The notes: generated by a model not told the origin, from the sequence alone. Shown: positions 7,249 to 14,590, numbered from the stretch's first letter. The stretch: 19,870 bases of DNA from a bacterium (GCA_030626185.1 DAOUPL010000007.1:1-19870); one strand, 5' to 3'. A program made the numbers and translations.

Positions 7249-7905
7249 GTGAATAAAAAAATGATTAATGTATTAAGTTGTGTAGCGTTAATGAGCGCAA
7301 GTGTTGTGTCTGCAGAAGATATACTGTTGTCAACAAATGCAATTGCCGCCATAAGCAGTGATATGAAAATTGGTGTAGTAAATTTGTTTGACTGTATGGG
7401 TAACTCAGAACAGGGTAAAAAATTTAAACTTGATGTTGAAAACAAACAAAAAGCTTTAGAAACAAACATAGCTACATTGCAACAATCATTTGAATCACAA
7501 GTAAAAGACTTTAATGCGAAAAAAGATCTGTTAACTACTGATGCACGTAGCAAAGAAGAACAACGCTTGTTGAGCTTGCAAAGTGACTTGCAAAACGAAG
7601 CACAAAAAGCAGAACAAGAGTTGCGTTTGTTAATGAATTCATTGACTGAAGATCTTGCAGCAGAAGCTGAAAAAGCAGCCATTGCGTTAGCACAAGAAAA
7701 AGACTTTGATTTGTTGTTAGAAAAAACATCAGGTCGTGTGGTTCACTGTAAATCAACGTATGAGTTTACTGGTTTAGTAGCAAATAAAATGGATACAAGT
7801 TGGGAAACACGTTTAGCTAAAAATACTGAAAAAATTGAAGATAAAGCAGAAGTTTTAGCTAAAACTGATGTGACAAAAGAAGCAGTAAAAGAAGTAACAA
7901 CGTAA
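7249..7905 (+). CDS. Skp/OmpH-family periplasmic chaperone
   Basis: The product of 218 residues starts with a signal peptide (MNKKMINVLSCVALMSASVVSA) and a short linker. The OmpH-type segment KIGVVNLFDCMGNSEQGKKF follows, then a long Gln/Glu/Lys/Ala-rich coiled coil (about 60-145) and a beta-strand-like return. That is the shape of Skp, which holds unfolded outer-membrane proteins in the periplasm. An extra acidic/Lys-rich tail of about 40 residues follows. The start is GTG at 7249, because AAAGGA (7238-7243) lies five bases before it; an ATG at 7261 is too far from that site. The coiled coil is low in complexity, so exact family membership is less sure than the architecture. It implies an outer membrane. 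Confidence 0.75.
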   Translation: MNKKMINVLSCVALMSASVVSAEDILLSTNAIAAISSDMKIGVVNLFDCMGNSEQGKKFKLDVENKQKALETNIATLQQSFESQVKDFNAKKDLLTTDARSKEEQRLLSLQSDLQNEAQKAEQELRLLMNSLTEDLAAEAEKAAIALAQEKDFDLLLEKTSGRVVHCKSTYEFTGLVANKMDTSWETRLAKNTEKIEDKAEVLAKTDVTKEAVKEVTT

Positions 7906-7941
7906 GTTTGCTTTAGTTTTATTAAGTACATAAATTTTTTA

Positions 7942-7975
7942 AAAGAGGGTTGGCGTAAGTCAATCCTCTTTGTTT
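7942..7975 (+). terminator. Terminator after the skp-like gene
   Basis: AAGAGGGTTGG (7943-7953) pairs with the complementary arm ending CCTCTT (7960-7970), including two G-T wobbles and loop CGTAAG, followed by TGTTTGTT. It ends just before the ribose-phosphate pyrophosphokinase gene. Confidence 0.7.
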
Positions 7976-7990
7976 GTTAAGAACCCTTTT

Positions 7991-8929
7991 ATGACGATTT
8001 ATATGAACACCAATAATTCAATAAGTACTGCGGTAATCAGCACACATGATAATTGTGTGTATGGGCCCCTGTTGGCAAAAAAACTAGGTGCAAAACATAT
8101 TACATTGGTTGTTGAAAAACATTCTGATAATGAGTTTGTACATAATAGTGAGTTCTTTAATTATCTTGCACAGTTTAAACAAGTTATTATTGTTTGTTCA
8201 AACGGTGTTGCCAGTGGTGATGAACGTATTATGCGCTTGTTGTTGATTGCTCATGAGCTGAAAAAGCGTGGGATAAAAAATATACAACTTGTTATGCCGT
8301 ATTTGCCTTATTCGCGTGAGATTAATACATTTGGTTCAACAGTTATTCAATTATTTGCGAACGCTGGAATACAAAAATTGTTTTGCTTACAAATGCATGA
8401 ATCTTTTTCACAATCGATTGCTGGTATAAAAGTTTATGCAATTGATGGTGCTGTTCCAATTGCACAAGATATCAAAAAACGATTACCGCTGAATGAAGTT
8501 GTTCTTTTTGCGCCAGATCAAGGAGCAGTTGCGTTAGTACAAAAAGTTGCACAATTATTAGATGTACCATTTGTATGTGCCAAAAAAAAGCGTAATAAAA
8601 ATGGTGATGTTTTGGAAATTATATGTGAAGAACAGGTAACGCGCAAGCATATTATTATTGTTGACGATATTATTTCTACCGGTAGCACATTTGTAAAAAT
8701 GATTAACGCGTTACGAATAAAATCGAAGAAATATTATATTTATGGTTATTTTGTGCATGGCGTATTTGCTCAAGGTATAGAGGAAGTTGTATCCTCTGAT
8801 AATTATCGTTCGCTTGCGGTTTCTGATTCATTATTTGTTTTAGATGAGTATCAGCAAGATATTGATTATCGTTATTTTGATACAGCTGATTATTTTGTAG
8901 ATCAAATTATTGCTAAACTACATTCATAA
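7991..8929 (+). CDS. Ribose-phosphate pyrophosphokinase homologue, divergent
   Basis: Enzymes of this family make PRPP from ribose-5-phosphate and ATP for nucleotide, His and Trp synthesis. With the ATG at 7991 the protein has 312 residues, close to the usual 315. It keeps the PRPP-binding loop IIIVDDIISTGST (221-233), a PDQGAV segment (175-180), the MPYLPYSRE stretch (102-110) and a HSDNEF segment corresponding to the usual FSDGE. It departs from the family at the ATP-binding RQD motif (here REI), lacks the following Arg/Glu-rich flexible loop, and has QMHESFSQ where DLHA-x-Q is normal. It may be a fast-evolved PRPP synthetase or a related phosphoribosyltransferase-fold protein. ATGs at 7991 and 8003 are both possible starts; neither has a strong ribosome binding site. 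pth follows 24 bases downstream. Confidence 0.8.
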   Translation: MTIYMNTNNSISTAVISTHDNCVYGPLLAKKLGAKHITLVVEKHSDNEFVHNSEFFNYLAQFKQVIIVCSNGVASGDERIMRLLLIAHELKKRGIKNIQLVMPYLPYSREINTFGSTVIQLFANAGIQKLFCLQMHESFSQSIAGIKVYAIDGAVPIAQDIKKRLPLNEVVLFAPDQGAVALVQKVAQLLDVPFVCAKKKRNKNGDVLEIICEEQVTRKHIIIVDDIISTGSTFVKMINALRIKSKKYYIYGYFVHGVFAQGIEEVVSSDNYRSLAVSDSLFVLDEYQQDIDYRYFDTADYFVDQIIAKLHS

Positions 8930-8953
8930 TTGTTTTGTACTTGTGGATTTGTA

Positions 8954-9505
8954 ATGAAAAAAAATATCGTAACAATTGATACTGAAATTAAAGTAATTAT
9001 TGGTCTTGGCAACCCAGAAAAACGTTTTGAAAATACACGTCATAACATTGGCTTTCGTATTGTTGACGCTATAGCTGATAGGCATTATGGCAGTTGGTCA
9101 GAACAAAAAAACATGCTTGTTTCATCAATTTCTATTAATGGGCACAATCTTACACTCGTCAAACCACTAACCTACATGAACAGTTCAGGGGCGGTGATGC
9201 CACATTTTGCAAAAAAAGGCATCAAAGCAGAAAATGTGTTAGTTGTGCATGATGAACTTGAAAAAAAGTTTGGTACACTTTCGTTTAAAGTTGGTGGTAG
9301 TCATCGTGGTCATAATGGCTTGCGATCGTTGATCAGTATTATTGGTCCTGATTTTGCACGATTACGTTTTGGTATTGCTAGACCGCAAGACAAACAAGAT
9401 GTTGGCAATTATGTTTTACGGAATTTTTCATCAGAAGAACAAGCGCTTCTTGAAGAAAAAATCGATCATGCGTGTGATATGATCGATCAATTATTTGTTG
9501 ATTGA
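8954..9505 (+). CDS. pth: Peptidyl-tRNA hydrolase
   Basis: Pth frees tRNA from peptidyl-tRNAs that drop off ribosomes. The 183-residue product carries all expected active-site residues: GLGNP (Asn20), NTRHNIGF (catalytic His30), PLTYMNSSG (Asn76), VVHDELE (Asp100) and GGSHRGHNGLRS (Asn121). Its N-terminus is about ten residues longer than in most members. I use the ATG at 8954; the ribosome binding site is weak, in keeping with co-transcription with the upstream pyrophosphokinase gene. Its last 15 bases overlap the convergent NPF-motif gene. Confidence 0.96.
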   Translation: MKKNIVTIDTEIKVIIGLGNPEKRFENTRHNIGFRIVDAIADRHYGSWSEQKNMLVSSISINGHNLTLVKPLTYMNSSGAVMPHFAKKGIKAENVLVVHDELEKKFGTLSFKVGGSHRGHNGLRSLISIIGPDFARLRFGIARPQDKQDVGNYVLRNFSSEEQALLEEKIDHACDMIDQLFVD

Positions 9506-9778
9506 TTTTGCAGCACAATAAACAAATGGATTTATATTCTGAAATTCACTTGAATTTTTTGGATTTGGATCTTTAAAGGGATTATAATCATTAAGCAGAT
9601 TGTCGTTATCTGTATATGGATTTTTACCATTAAATGGATTATTATATGGGTTTTTTATGTGCGGCGATTGTGTTGGTGAAGTTTGAGAGTTATTTTTGTT
9701 ATCAAATGGATTATGAGCATGAATATTAGTGACAATTATGCTCATAAAGCAAAAAGTCGTAATAATATATTTATTCAT
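9491..9778 (-). CDS. Small secreted Asn/Pro-rich protein with four NPF motifs
   Basis: This 95-residue protein starts with a clear signal peptide (hydrophobic FCFMSIIVTN, cleavage expected after IHA at 21). The mature 74 residues are Asn/Pro-rich with NPF at 23-25, 47-49, 66-68 and 83-85, plus NPY at 43-45 and 53-55. They look intrinsically disordered. AAGGA lies six bases before the ATG on the minus strand, and the coding end overlaps pth by 15 bases. NPF is the core ligand of EH domains in eukaryotic endocytic adaptors. An effector role is an inference from composition, and a structural or cell-surface role is equally open. I know no family for it. Confidence 0.65.
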   Translation of the reverse strand: MNKYIITTFCFMSIIVTNIHAHNPFDNKNNSQTSPTQSPHIKNPYNNPFNGKNPYTDNDNLLNDYNPFKDPNPKNSSEFQNINPFVYCAAKSINK

Positions 9779-9919
9779 GGTTTTCCTTGTTGTTTTTAAA
9801 GTAAGAGTCTTTAGTTTAAAGTATTTTTTATAATTTTAAAATAGGTTGTGTTTGACGCTTTGTGTAAAAGATTCTACTCCTAAACATAGAGAGTTTCTAG
9901 ATGTTTTAAGGGGTAGAGA

Positions 9920-10303
9920 GTGATGCGTAAAATGTTTCTATTTTGTCTTGTGTTACAAATAATTCTTTTGCAAGGGCATGGATTTATTGGTAATACGCCA
10001 GTTTATTTGGCTAATGGACGTTTATCGACAATAGAATCATTGGTTGTGCCAAATGTGTACAAAAAATGCATTTTTGTCGAAAGTTATGATTGCAGTGATC
10101 GCCAATTAATATCGCACCGCATAATTGAAAGTGGTAAAAGTATCTCACCGTACGTGGTGCGAATTGGCTTTGATGATGATCGTGTAAACGATATTATTTG
10201 TACACCAACGCAAGCGTTTTATCGTTCATCTCGACAACGGTGTGAGCACCCGTCTTCACCGAATACGACGGCGCGGCCCGACCGTCGCTTTCAGCTATGG
10301 TGA
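9920..10303 (+). CDS. Secreted Hint-domain toxin, N-terminal part, ended by an in-frame TGA
   Basis: A signal peptide (RKMFLFCLVLQIILLQ) leads directly into a Hint fold: GFIGNTPVYLANGRLSTIESL corresponds to intein block A, and IICTPTQAFYR (92-102) to block B. The residue at the Cys1 position is Gly (residue 21) and the block-B His is Gln, so the N-terminal acyl-shift chemistry should be absent. From about residue 108 the sequence (CEHPSSPNTTARPDRRFQLW) no longer fits the domain and is encoded by the GC-rich insertion. TGA at 10301-10303 stops it, and the same frame then continues with the second half of the Hint domain. AAGGGG (9908-9913) serves either the GTG at 9920 or the ATG at 9923. A -35-like TTGACG at 9852-9857 lacks a good -10. 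Confidence 0.7.
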   Translation: MMRKMFLFCLVLQIILLQGHGFIGNTPVYLANGRLSTIESLVVPNVYKKCIFVESYDCSDRQLISHRIIESGKSISPYVVRIGFDDDRVNDIICTPTQAFYRSSRQRCEHPSSPNTTARPDRRFQLW

Positions 10304-10345
10304 GACAAGCACCGCGCCATAGTGCGAGTGCTCGGTTGTATCTTG
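10232..10345 (+). repeat. GC-rich palindromic insertion within the Hint domain
   Basis: I count 61 G or C in the 100 bases 10241-10340, far above the flanks. Nested complementary arms are visible: GAGCAC (10244-10249) with GTGCTC (10328-10333), CGACGG (10266-10271) with CCGTCG (10282-10287), and CTATGG (10295-10300) with CCATAG (10317-10322). GGCGCGG and CCGCGCC also match. Together they could form an outer stem enclosing two hairpins. The segment lies exactly where a Hint domain should pass from block B to its GWVLANDL strand in about 6-14 residues; here 52 codons intervene. ATCT flanks it on both sides (10228-10231, 10340-10343), which may be chance. Borders are approximate. Confidence 0.6.
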
Positions 10346-11098
10346 CATAGCTTTATGCGAAGAATAGACAGCGGGTGGGTTTTGGCAAATGATTTGTGCA
10401 TCGGTGATGAATTATTGGGGTATGGCAATCAATTACATAAAGTTGTTTATAAAGAAGTTATACTTTCGCCACACATTGTTTATACGTTCGAAGTGGAAAA
10501 AACACATACATTCTTTGTAGGCAAACAAGGCATTTTAACACATAATATGGCGTTGCCAACGTCATTGTTGTGCGAAGCTGGCATTTCATTAGGTGGGCTT
10601 GCCGCTGCAATAGGAAGTTTATGTTCATCTCCACTAGTTATTGTTGGAGCAATTTTGATTGCTACTGGTTGTGCTATTGCTAAAGCGATAAAGCGTAAAA
10701 AGGTACGAAAATATAAAATACCGGTAAAAGATGGTAACGTTTATAGTGATCGCAAAATATATCAAACACTTGATAAACGTGGTGATAAACGAAAAAAGAA
10801 GCGTAAACAAAAAGTTAGAAAAAAGAAAAAATCTGCTTCTGAAGAAGAAAAAAAAGCACGGAATCGTGAGCATAAACCGTTAACGAACGAAGAAGCACGT
10901 AGAATTGCAAAAAAGTTAGGGTATGTAGAAGATAAAAATCCCCCATTTAATTCTCATAATAGACTAGCTTTTCGTAAAGGTAATGATTGGATAACACCTG
11001 ATAAAGATGGACACAAGGGTGGTGCTTGGAAAAGATATTTTAAAGATAGACGCCTTGGGACTTATAATATTGATTTAACTGAGATGATTGGAAGTTGA
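10322..11098 (+). CDS. Hint C-terminal half, hydrophobic segment and Ntox21-like toxin domain
   Basis: This is the same frame as the upstream part, after the TGA. Counting from the GTG at 10322, GWVLANDLCIGDELL (18-32) and VYTFEVEKTHTFFVG complete the Hint domain, ending at GILTHN (70-75), the His-Asn pair expected at the cleavage point. Then come two hydrophobic stretches (about 88-101 and 105-121), a very Lys/Arg-rich linker (124-185) and a compact end domain (188-258) with EARRIAKKLGY, SHNRLAFRKGN, WITPDKDGHKGGAWK and RLGTYN. That pattern matches the toxin C-terminal domain I know as Ntox21, a predicted RNase of polymorphic and CDI toxins. An ATG at 10355 is an alternative restart. Neither start has a ribosome binding site, so the half may be silent unless the stop is bypassed. 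Confidence 0.7.
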   Translation: MRVLGCILHSFMRRIDSGWVLANDLCIGDELLGYGNQLHKVVYKEVILSPHIVYTFEVEKTHTFFVGKQGILTHNMALPTSLLCEAGISLGGLAAAIGSLCSSPLVIVGAILIATGCAIAKAIKRKKVRKYKIPVKDGNVYSDRKIYQTLDKRGDKRKKKRKQKVRKKKKSASEEEKKARNREHKPLTNEEARRIAKKLGYVEDKNPPFNSHNRLAFRKGNDWITPDKDGHKGGAWKRYFKDRRLGTYNIDLTEMIGS

Positions 11099-11099
11099 T

Positions 11100-11537
11100 A
11101 TGAAAAATTTATCTATTAGATTTATTGATGAAAAGGTAAAAAAAGTAAAAGGGGTTAAGTATGTATGTAGTAAAATTAAGATAAATGATTTTAATGAGCG
11201 ATTTGATACACCGTTAGATTATTGGGGTATTGATGATTATAAACAGCAATGGAAAGAAGGTTTAGAACGTCTCAAGACACATGATGTTTCATGTTTGGTT
11301 GTTGGAATTTGTGATTCAAAAAAAGGGAGAAAATATCTTAATTGGTGGCCGTTGTATAAGGAAGAAGATACTATTGTTGTTCAAAATGGAGTATTTTATA
11401 GTGATTTTTATGAAGAATATTTTGGTGATAATGAGGTTACGGTAAAAAATTGTTATGATTTTATTGGACCACGAATTCCAGAAGATTTTCCCGAAGGTTT
11501 AAAACCCTCTGAATGGGTAATATCATTAAATGATTAA
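11100..11537 (+). CDS. Probable immunity protein of the Ntox21-like toxin (CdiI-like)
   Basis: The ATG at 11100 lies one base after the toxin stop and is preceded by GGAAG (11090-11094), so the two genes are coupled. The 145-residue protein has no signal peptide, as expected for a cytoplasmic immunity protein. The segments LDYWGIDDYKQQWKEGLERL (39-58), SCLVVGI, NWWPLYKEED (81-90) and CYDFIGPR (118-125) resemble contact-dependent growth inhibition immunity proteins that accompany this toxin type. That resemblance is from memory, and a profile search would settle it. It would neutralise the toxin by binding it. It remains intact although the toxin gene carries a stop. Confidence 0.65.
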   Translation: MKNLSIRFIDEKVKKVKGVKYVCSKIKINDFNERFDTPLDYWGIDDYKQQWKEGLERLKTHDVSCLVVGICDSKKGRKYLNWWPLYKEEDTIVVQNGVFYSDFYEEYFGDNEVTVKNCYDFIGPRIPEDFPEGLKPSEWVISLND

Positions 11538-11547
11538 AAAGAATTTG

Positions 11548-14145
11548 TTACTTTTTTTGTAACCACTGCACGATCGACTCTTCAAGATTTTTTGTTATAG
11601 CACCACCACCTTGAATATCAGTGCCACGTCCACCGCAGCGAATAGCATGCGTATCGCGTAACCAGGTTGCAAATTCTTTTAAGTTAATTTTATCACTAAG
11701 TTTATCGCTGCAATGAGCAAACAATGATAATTTATCATCATTAACGCTGGTCAGTACATAAAATCCAGGTTGTTTTTGTGATAACGTGTTGCCAATAGTG
11801 CGGAGCTCTTGCATCGAGCTATTATTCTGTTCGTGGTATAAAAATGGCACGTTATTAATTGTTTGTGCGTGCTCGAGCAATGATGGAATTTGGTGAATTA
11901 ATAATTGTTGTTTTAATTTTTCAATATTTTTTTGCGCATCCTTTAGATCAGCGTGTTGTTGTTCAACTAACGCAACAATTTCGTGTTGTTGTATTTTAAA
12001 ATGTGTGCCCAATGTTTTGGTGATCGCAAACGTATCTTGAAAAAGTTCTACAGCACGTGGGCCAGTGAGCGCGACAATACGTTTGTGCCCAGCTGATAGC
12101 GATGAGATTGATGTAATTTTAAACGTGCCAATGTCACCGGTTGCGTTTACGTGTGTGCCACCACAAAGCTCTGCAGAAAAATCACTTACTTGCACAACGC
12201 GAACATTGTCAGGTTTGTATTTGTCGCCAAAAAATGCGATAACGCCACGATTGGTTGCATCTTTTAATGTGGTCTGTTCTATCGTAACGGGAATATTTTG
12301 TCTAATTTTTTGATTTACTAAATCTTCAACTTGGCGTAATTCATCATCAGATAAATTGCGATGGAACGTAAAATCGAATCGTAAATAATCAGGATGAACT
12401 AACGAACCAGATTGTTTAATCTGTTTACCGAATAAGCTAATCAGCGCTGATTGTAACAAATGTGTTGCGGTGTGATTTTTCATCGCGTTAGCACGCCATT
12501 TGATGTCGATGCGTGACGTTATTGGTGATCCAACAACAAGATCAACTGGCGCGATAATTTCTGCAGCAATAGCGTTGTTGATAAAGCGTACTGATTTTAC
12601 GACAACTTCTTGTTCATCAATGATTAACCAACCTTGATCAGGCACTTGTCCACCACCGACGATAAAAAACGGTGATTCTTTTACGATTACAAAACATTGT
12701 TCACCTTTGGCAACACGATCAACTGACGTGAAGTTATGCACAAGTGCAGTAATTATTGATAATGTTTCATGATCGGCGTAACCAGTAAATGTTGTGGAGA
12801 TTGCTGAGTCAAGATCAATTTTCGCAAGTTTATCAGTCGTTTTTTTGCCCGATTGTTTTTTTTGTTTTTGCATGTGTTGTTTGTATGATTGTTCATCAAC
12901 GGTGTAGCCATGTTCTCGGGCTGCAGCTTTGACTAATTCTAACGGAAAGCCGTAGGTGTCGTACAATTTGAATGCATGCTCGCCGCTAATTTTTTTTGTT
13001 TTTTCTGCTTGTGATAAATAGTTGTTTAAAATGACCGTACCGCGTTGCAAGTTTGCAGAAAAACGTTCAATCTCACTTTGTAAGACACTTTTGATTAATG
13101 TTTGTTGCGTGACAATTTCTGGGTACCACTGACCCATTTGGTCAATAACGGTTTGTGACAGCGTTGGAAAGATTATGGAATCAGTTAATTTTTGAGTAAA
13201 TAGCGCTGCGCGACGAATAATTTTACGTAACACGTAACCACGTCCATCATTTGATGGCGCACATCCGTCAGCGATGAGAAACGTTGCAGAACGCACATGA
13301 TCGGCAAGCACATGAAACGCAGCTTTGTGTTCTGCATCTTGAACGTCATATTTTTTGTTTGTTAATTTTTCTGTTGCAGCAATAATTGGGGTAAAAAGAT
13401 CGGTGTGAAAAACTGAATCAACGTCTTGCATCACGCTGCAAAGTCGTTCTAGACCCATACCGGTATCAACGCCTTTTTGTGTAAGTTCTTTCAGCGTACC
13501 ATCAGCTTGTTGGTCAAACTGCATGAAAACTAAGTTCCAAATTTCTAAGTAGCGATCGCATTCACATGCTGGATCGCAAAATGTGTCATCATCACAACCA
13601 AAAGATGCACCACGATCGATATGAATCTCGCTGCATGGGCCACAGGGGCCAACATCACCCATTTGCCAAAAGTTATCTTTTTTTCCTAAACGATGAATTT
13701 TATCTTCTGGCAATCCAATCTGTTTGTGCCAAATGTCGTATGATTCATCATCGGTTTTATACACAGAAACGTGTAGGTGTGTAACATCAATTGCAAGTTC
13801 TTTAGTTAAAAAGTCCCATGCAAATGTAATTGCTTCTTGTTTAAAGTAGTCACCAAAAGAGAAATTCCCCATCATTTCAAAAAAGGTAAGATGCCGTTTG
13901 GTAAAACCAACATTATCAAGATCGTTATGTTTTCCGCCAGCGCGGACGCATTTTTGGATAGAAACGGCACGTTTGTAGCTACGTGTCTCATTGCCAAGAA
14001 AAAGATCTTTAAACTGATTCATGCCAGCATTTGCAAACAATAGCGTTGGATCTTGTGCAGGAATAAGCGATGAGCTTGCCACCTTTGTGTGTTGCTGTTT
14101 TTTAAAAAAGTTGAAAAATTTTTGACGTACGAATTCTGATTTCAT
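11548..14145 (-). CDS. alaS: Alanyl-tRNA synthetase
   Basis: AlaRS charges tRNA-Ala with alanine and clears mischarged Ser and Gly. The 865-residue protein is full length. The class II catalytic core starts at once (FFNFFKKQQHTKVASSSLIP, then NAGMNQFKDLFLG). It is followed by the tRNA-recognition helices, the editing domain with NHTATHLLQSAL (near 555) and CGGTHVNATGDIG (near 660), a coiled-coil linker and a C-Ala domain with CGGRGTDIQGGG. A Cys-rich patch (CDDDTFCDPACEC) around 180-190 is a likely metal-binding insertion, seen in many bacterial AlaRS. AAGGGA lies eight bases upstream of the ATG. It converges on the immunity gene with only ten bases between the stops. Confidence 0.98.
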   Translation of the reverse strand: MKSEFVRQKFFNFFKKQQHTKVASSSLIPAQDPTLLFANAGMNQFKDLFLGNETRSYKRAVSIQKCVRAGGKHNDLDNVGFTKRHLTFFEMMGNFSFGDYFKQEAITFAWDFLTKELAIDVTHLHVSVYKTDDESYDIWHKQIGLPEDKIHRLGKKDNFWQMGDVGPCGPCSEIHIDRGASFGCDDDTFCDPACECDRYLEIWNLVFMQFDQQADGTLKELTQKGVDTGMGLERLCSVMQDVDSVFHTDLFTPIIAATEKLTNKKYDVQDAEHKAAFHVLADHVRSATFLIADGCAPSNDGRGYVLRKIIRRAALFTQKLTDSIIFPTLSQTVIDQMGQWYPEIVTQQTLIKSVLQSEIERFSANLQRGTVILNNYLSQAEKTKKISGEHAFKLYDTYGFPLELVKAAAREHGYTVDEQSYKQHMQKQKKQSGKKTTDKLAKIDLDSAISTTFTGYADHETLSIITALVHNFTSVDRVAKGEQCFVIVKESPFFIVGGGQVPDQGWLIIDEQEVVVKSVRFINNAIAAEIIAPVDLVVGSPITSRIDIKWRANAMKNHTATHLLQSALISLFGKQIKQSGSLVHPDYLRFDFTFHRNLSDDELRQVEDLVNQKIRQNIPVTIEQTTLKDATNRGVIAFFGDKYKPDNVRVVQVSDFSAELCGGTHVNATGDIGTFKITSISSLSAGHKRIVALTGPRAVELFQDTFAITKTLGTHFKIQQHEIVALVEQQHADLKDAQKNIEKLKQQLLIHQIPSLLEHAQTINNVPFLYHEQNNSSMQELRTIGNTLSQKQPGFYVLTSVNDDKLSLFAHCSDKLSDKINLKEFATWLRDTHAIRCGGRGTDIQGGGAITKNLEESIVQWLQKK

Positions 14146-14187
14146 AAGATAAATTCCCTTTAGGGGCTATTTTGTGATTATTCTTTT

Positions 14188-14216
14188 AGTTTATCGCAGG
14201 TACGCTCTGGGTGCAA
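14188..14216 (-). promoter_or_regulatory. Promoter of alaS
   Basis: On the minus strand TTGCAC (14216-14211) and TAAACT (14193-14188) are separated by 17 bases, giving a leader of about 36 nucleotides. A short CCC/GGG hairpin in the leader overlaps the ribosome binding site, which could tune translation. Confidence 0.5.
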
Positions 14217-14300
14217 CAAGGTTAAATTTTGTAATTGTTTTTTTGTTTTTTTAACGTAATATGAAAATGTTTTAAAAGTTTTTTACAGAAAGGAAATAGC

Positions 14301-14564
14301 ATGCAAAAACAATTGTTTTTTATGGTTACGTTGTTGAGTGTGGATAGCTGTTTTGGGATGGAAAAAGAAAAAGAAGTTGGAAAAATAGAAGAAACTGAAA
14401 AACCTATTGATGACTCTGACGAAAACAATTCTTTTGTGTTTTGTACTGAAAATGAAGAGGAAGTTCCCAAATATGTGGGTGATCCAAAATTACAAATGGC
14501 TTTTTATAAAAAACAAAAAGAATTAATTCAGGATGTTGAAGATATTTTTGGTGAACAAGACTAA
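14301..14564 (+). CDS. Small acidic secreted protein of unknown function (87 aa)
   Basis: The product starts with a signal peptide (MQKQLFFMVTLLSVDSCFG, cleavage near 19). The mature part is strongly acidic and Glu/Lys-rich, then has PKYVGDPKLQMAFYKKQKEL, a probable helix. AAAGGA (14288-14293) lies seven bases before the ATG. It is the first of four small signal-peptide genes in a row on this strand and has its own terminator at 14591. I recognise no family. Confidence 0.65.
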   Translation: MQKQLFFMVTLLSVDSCFGMEKEKEVGKIEETEKPIDDSDENNSFVFCTENEEEVPKYVGDPKLQMAFYKKQKELIQDVEDIFGEQD

Positions 14565-14590
14565 TAAAGTCTAAAGTTTTATCTTGATAG

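Noticed and set aside
9852..9880. Promoter of the toxin gene (TTGACG, 17 bases, TACTCC)
   Set aside because: The -35 is good, but the -10 matches at only two of six positions, so it is not listed as a feature.
10301..10303. Selenocysteine or recoded TGA in the Hint gene
   Set aside because: TGA ends several intact genes here, the codon lies in sequence foreign to the domain, and no selenocysteine machinery is seen. Insertion of a stop-bearing element is simpler.
10232..10345. Integron attC site in the toxin gene
   Set aside because: It is palindromic and GC-rich, but the ends do not match the seven-base cores RYYYAAC and GTTRRRY, and no integrase or cassette array is present.
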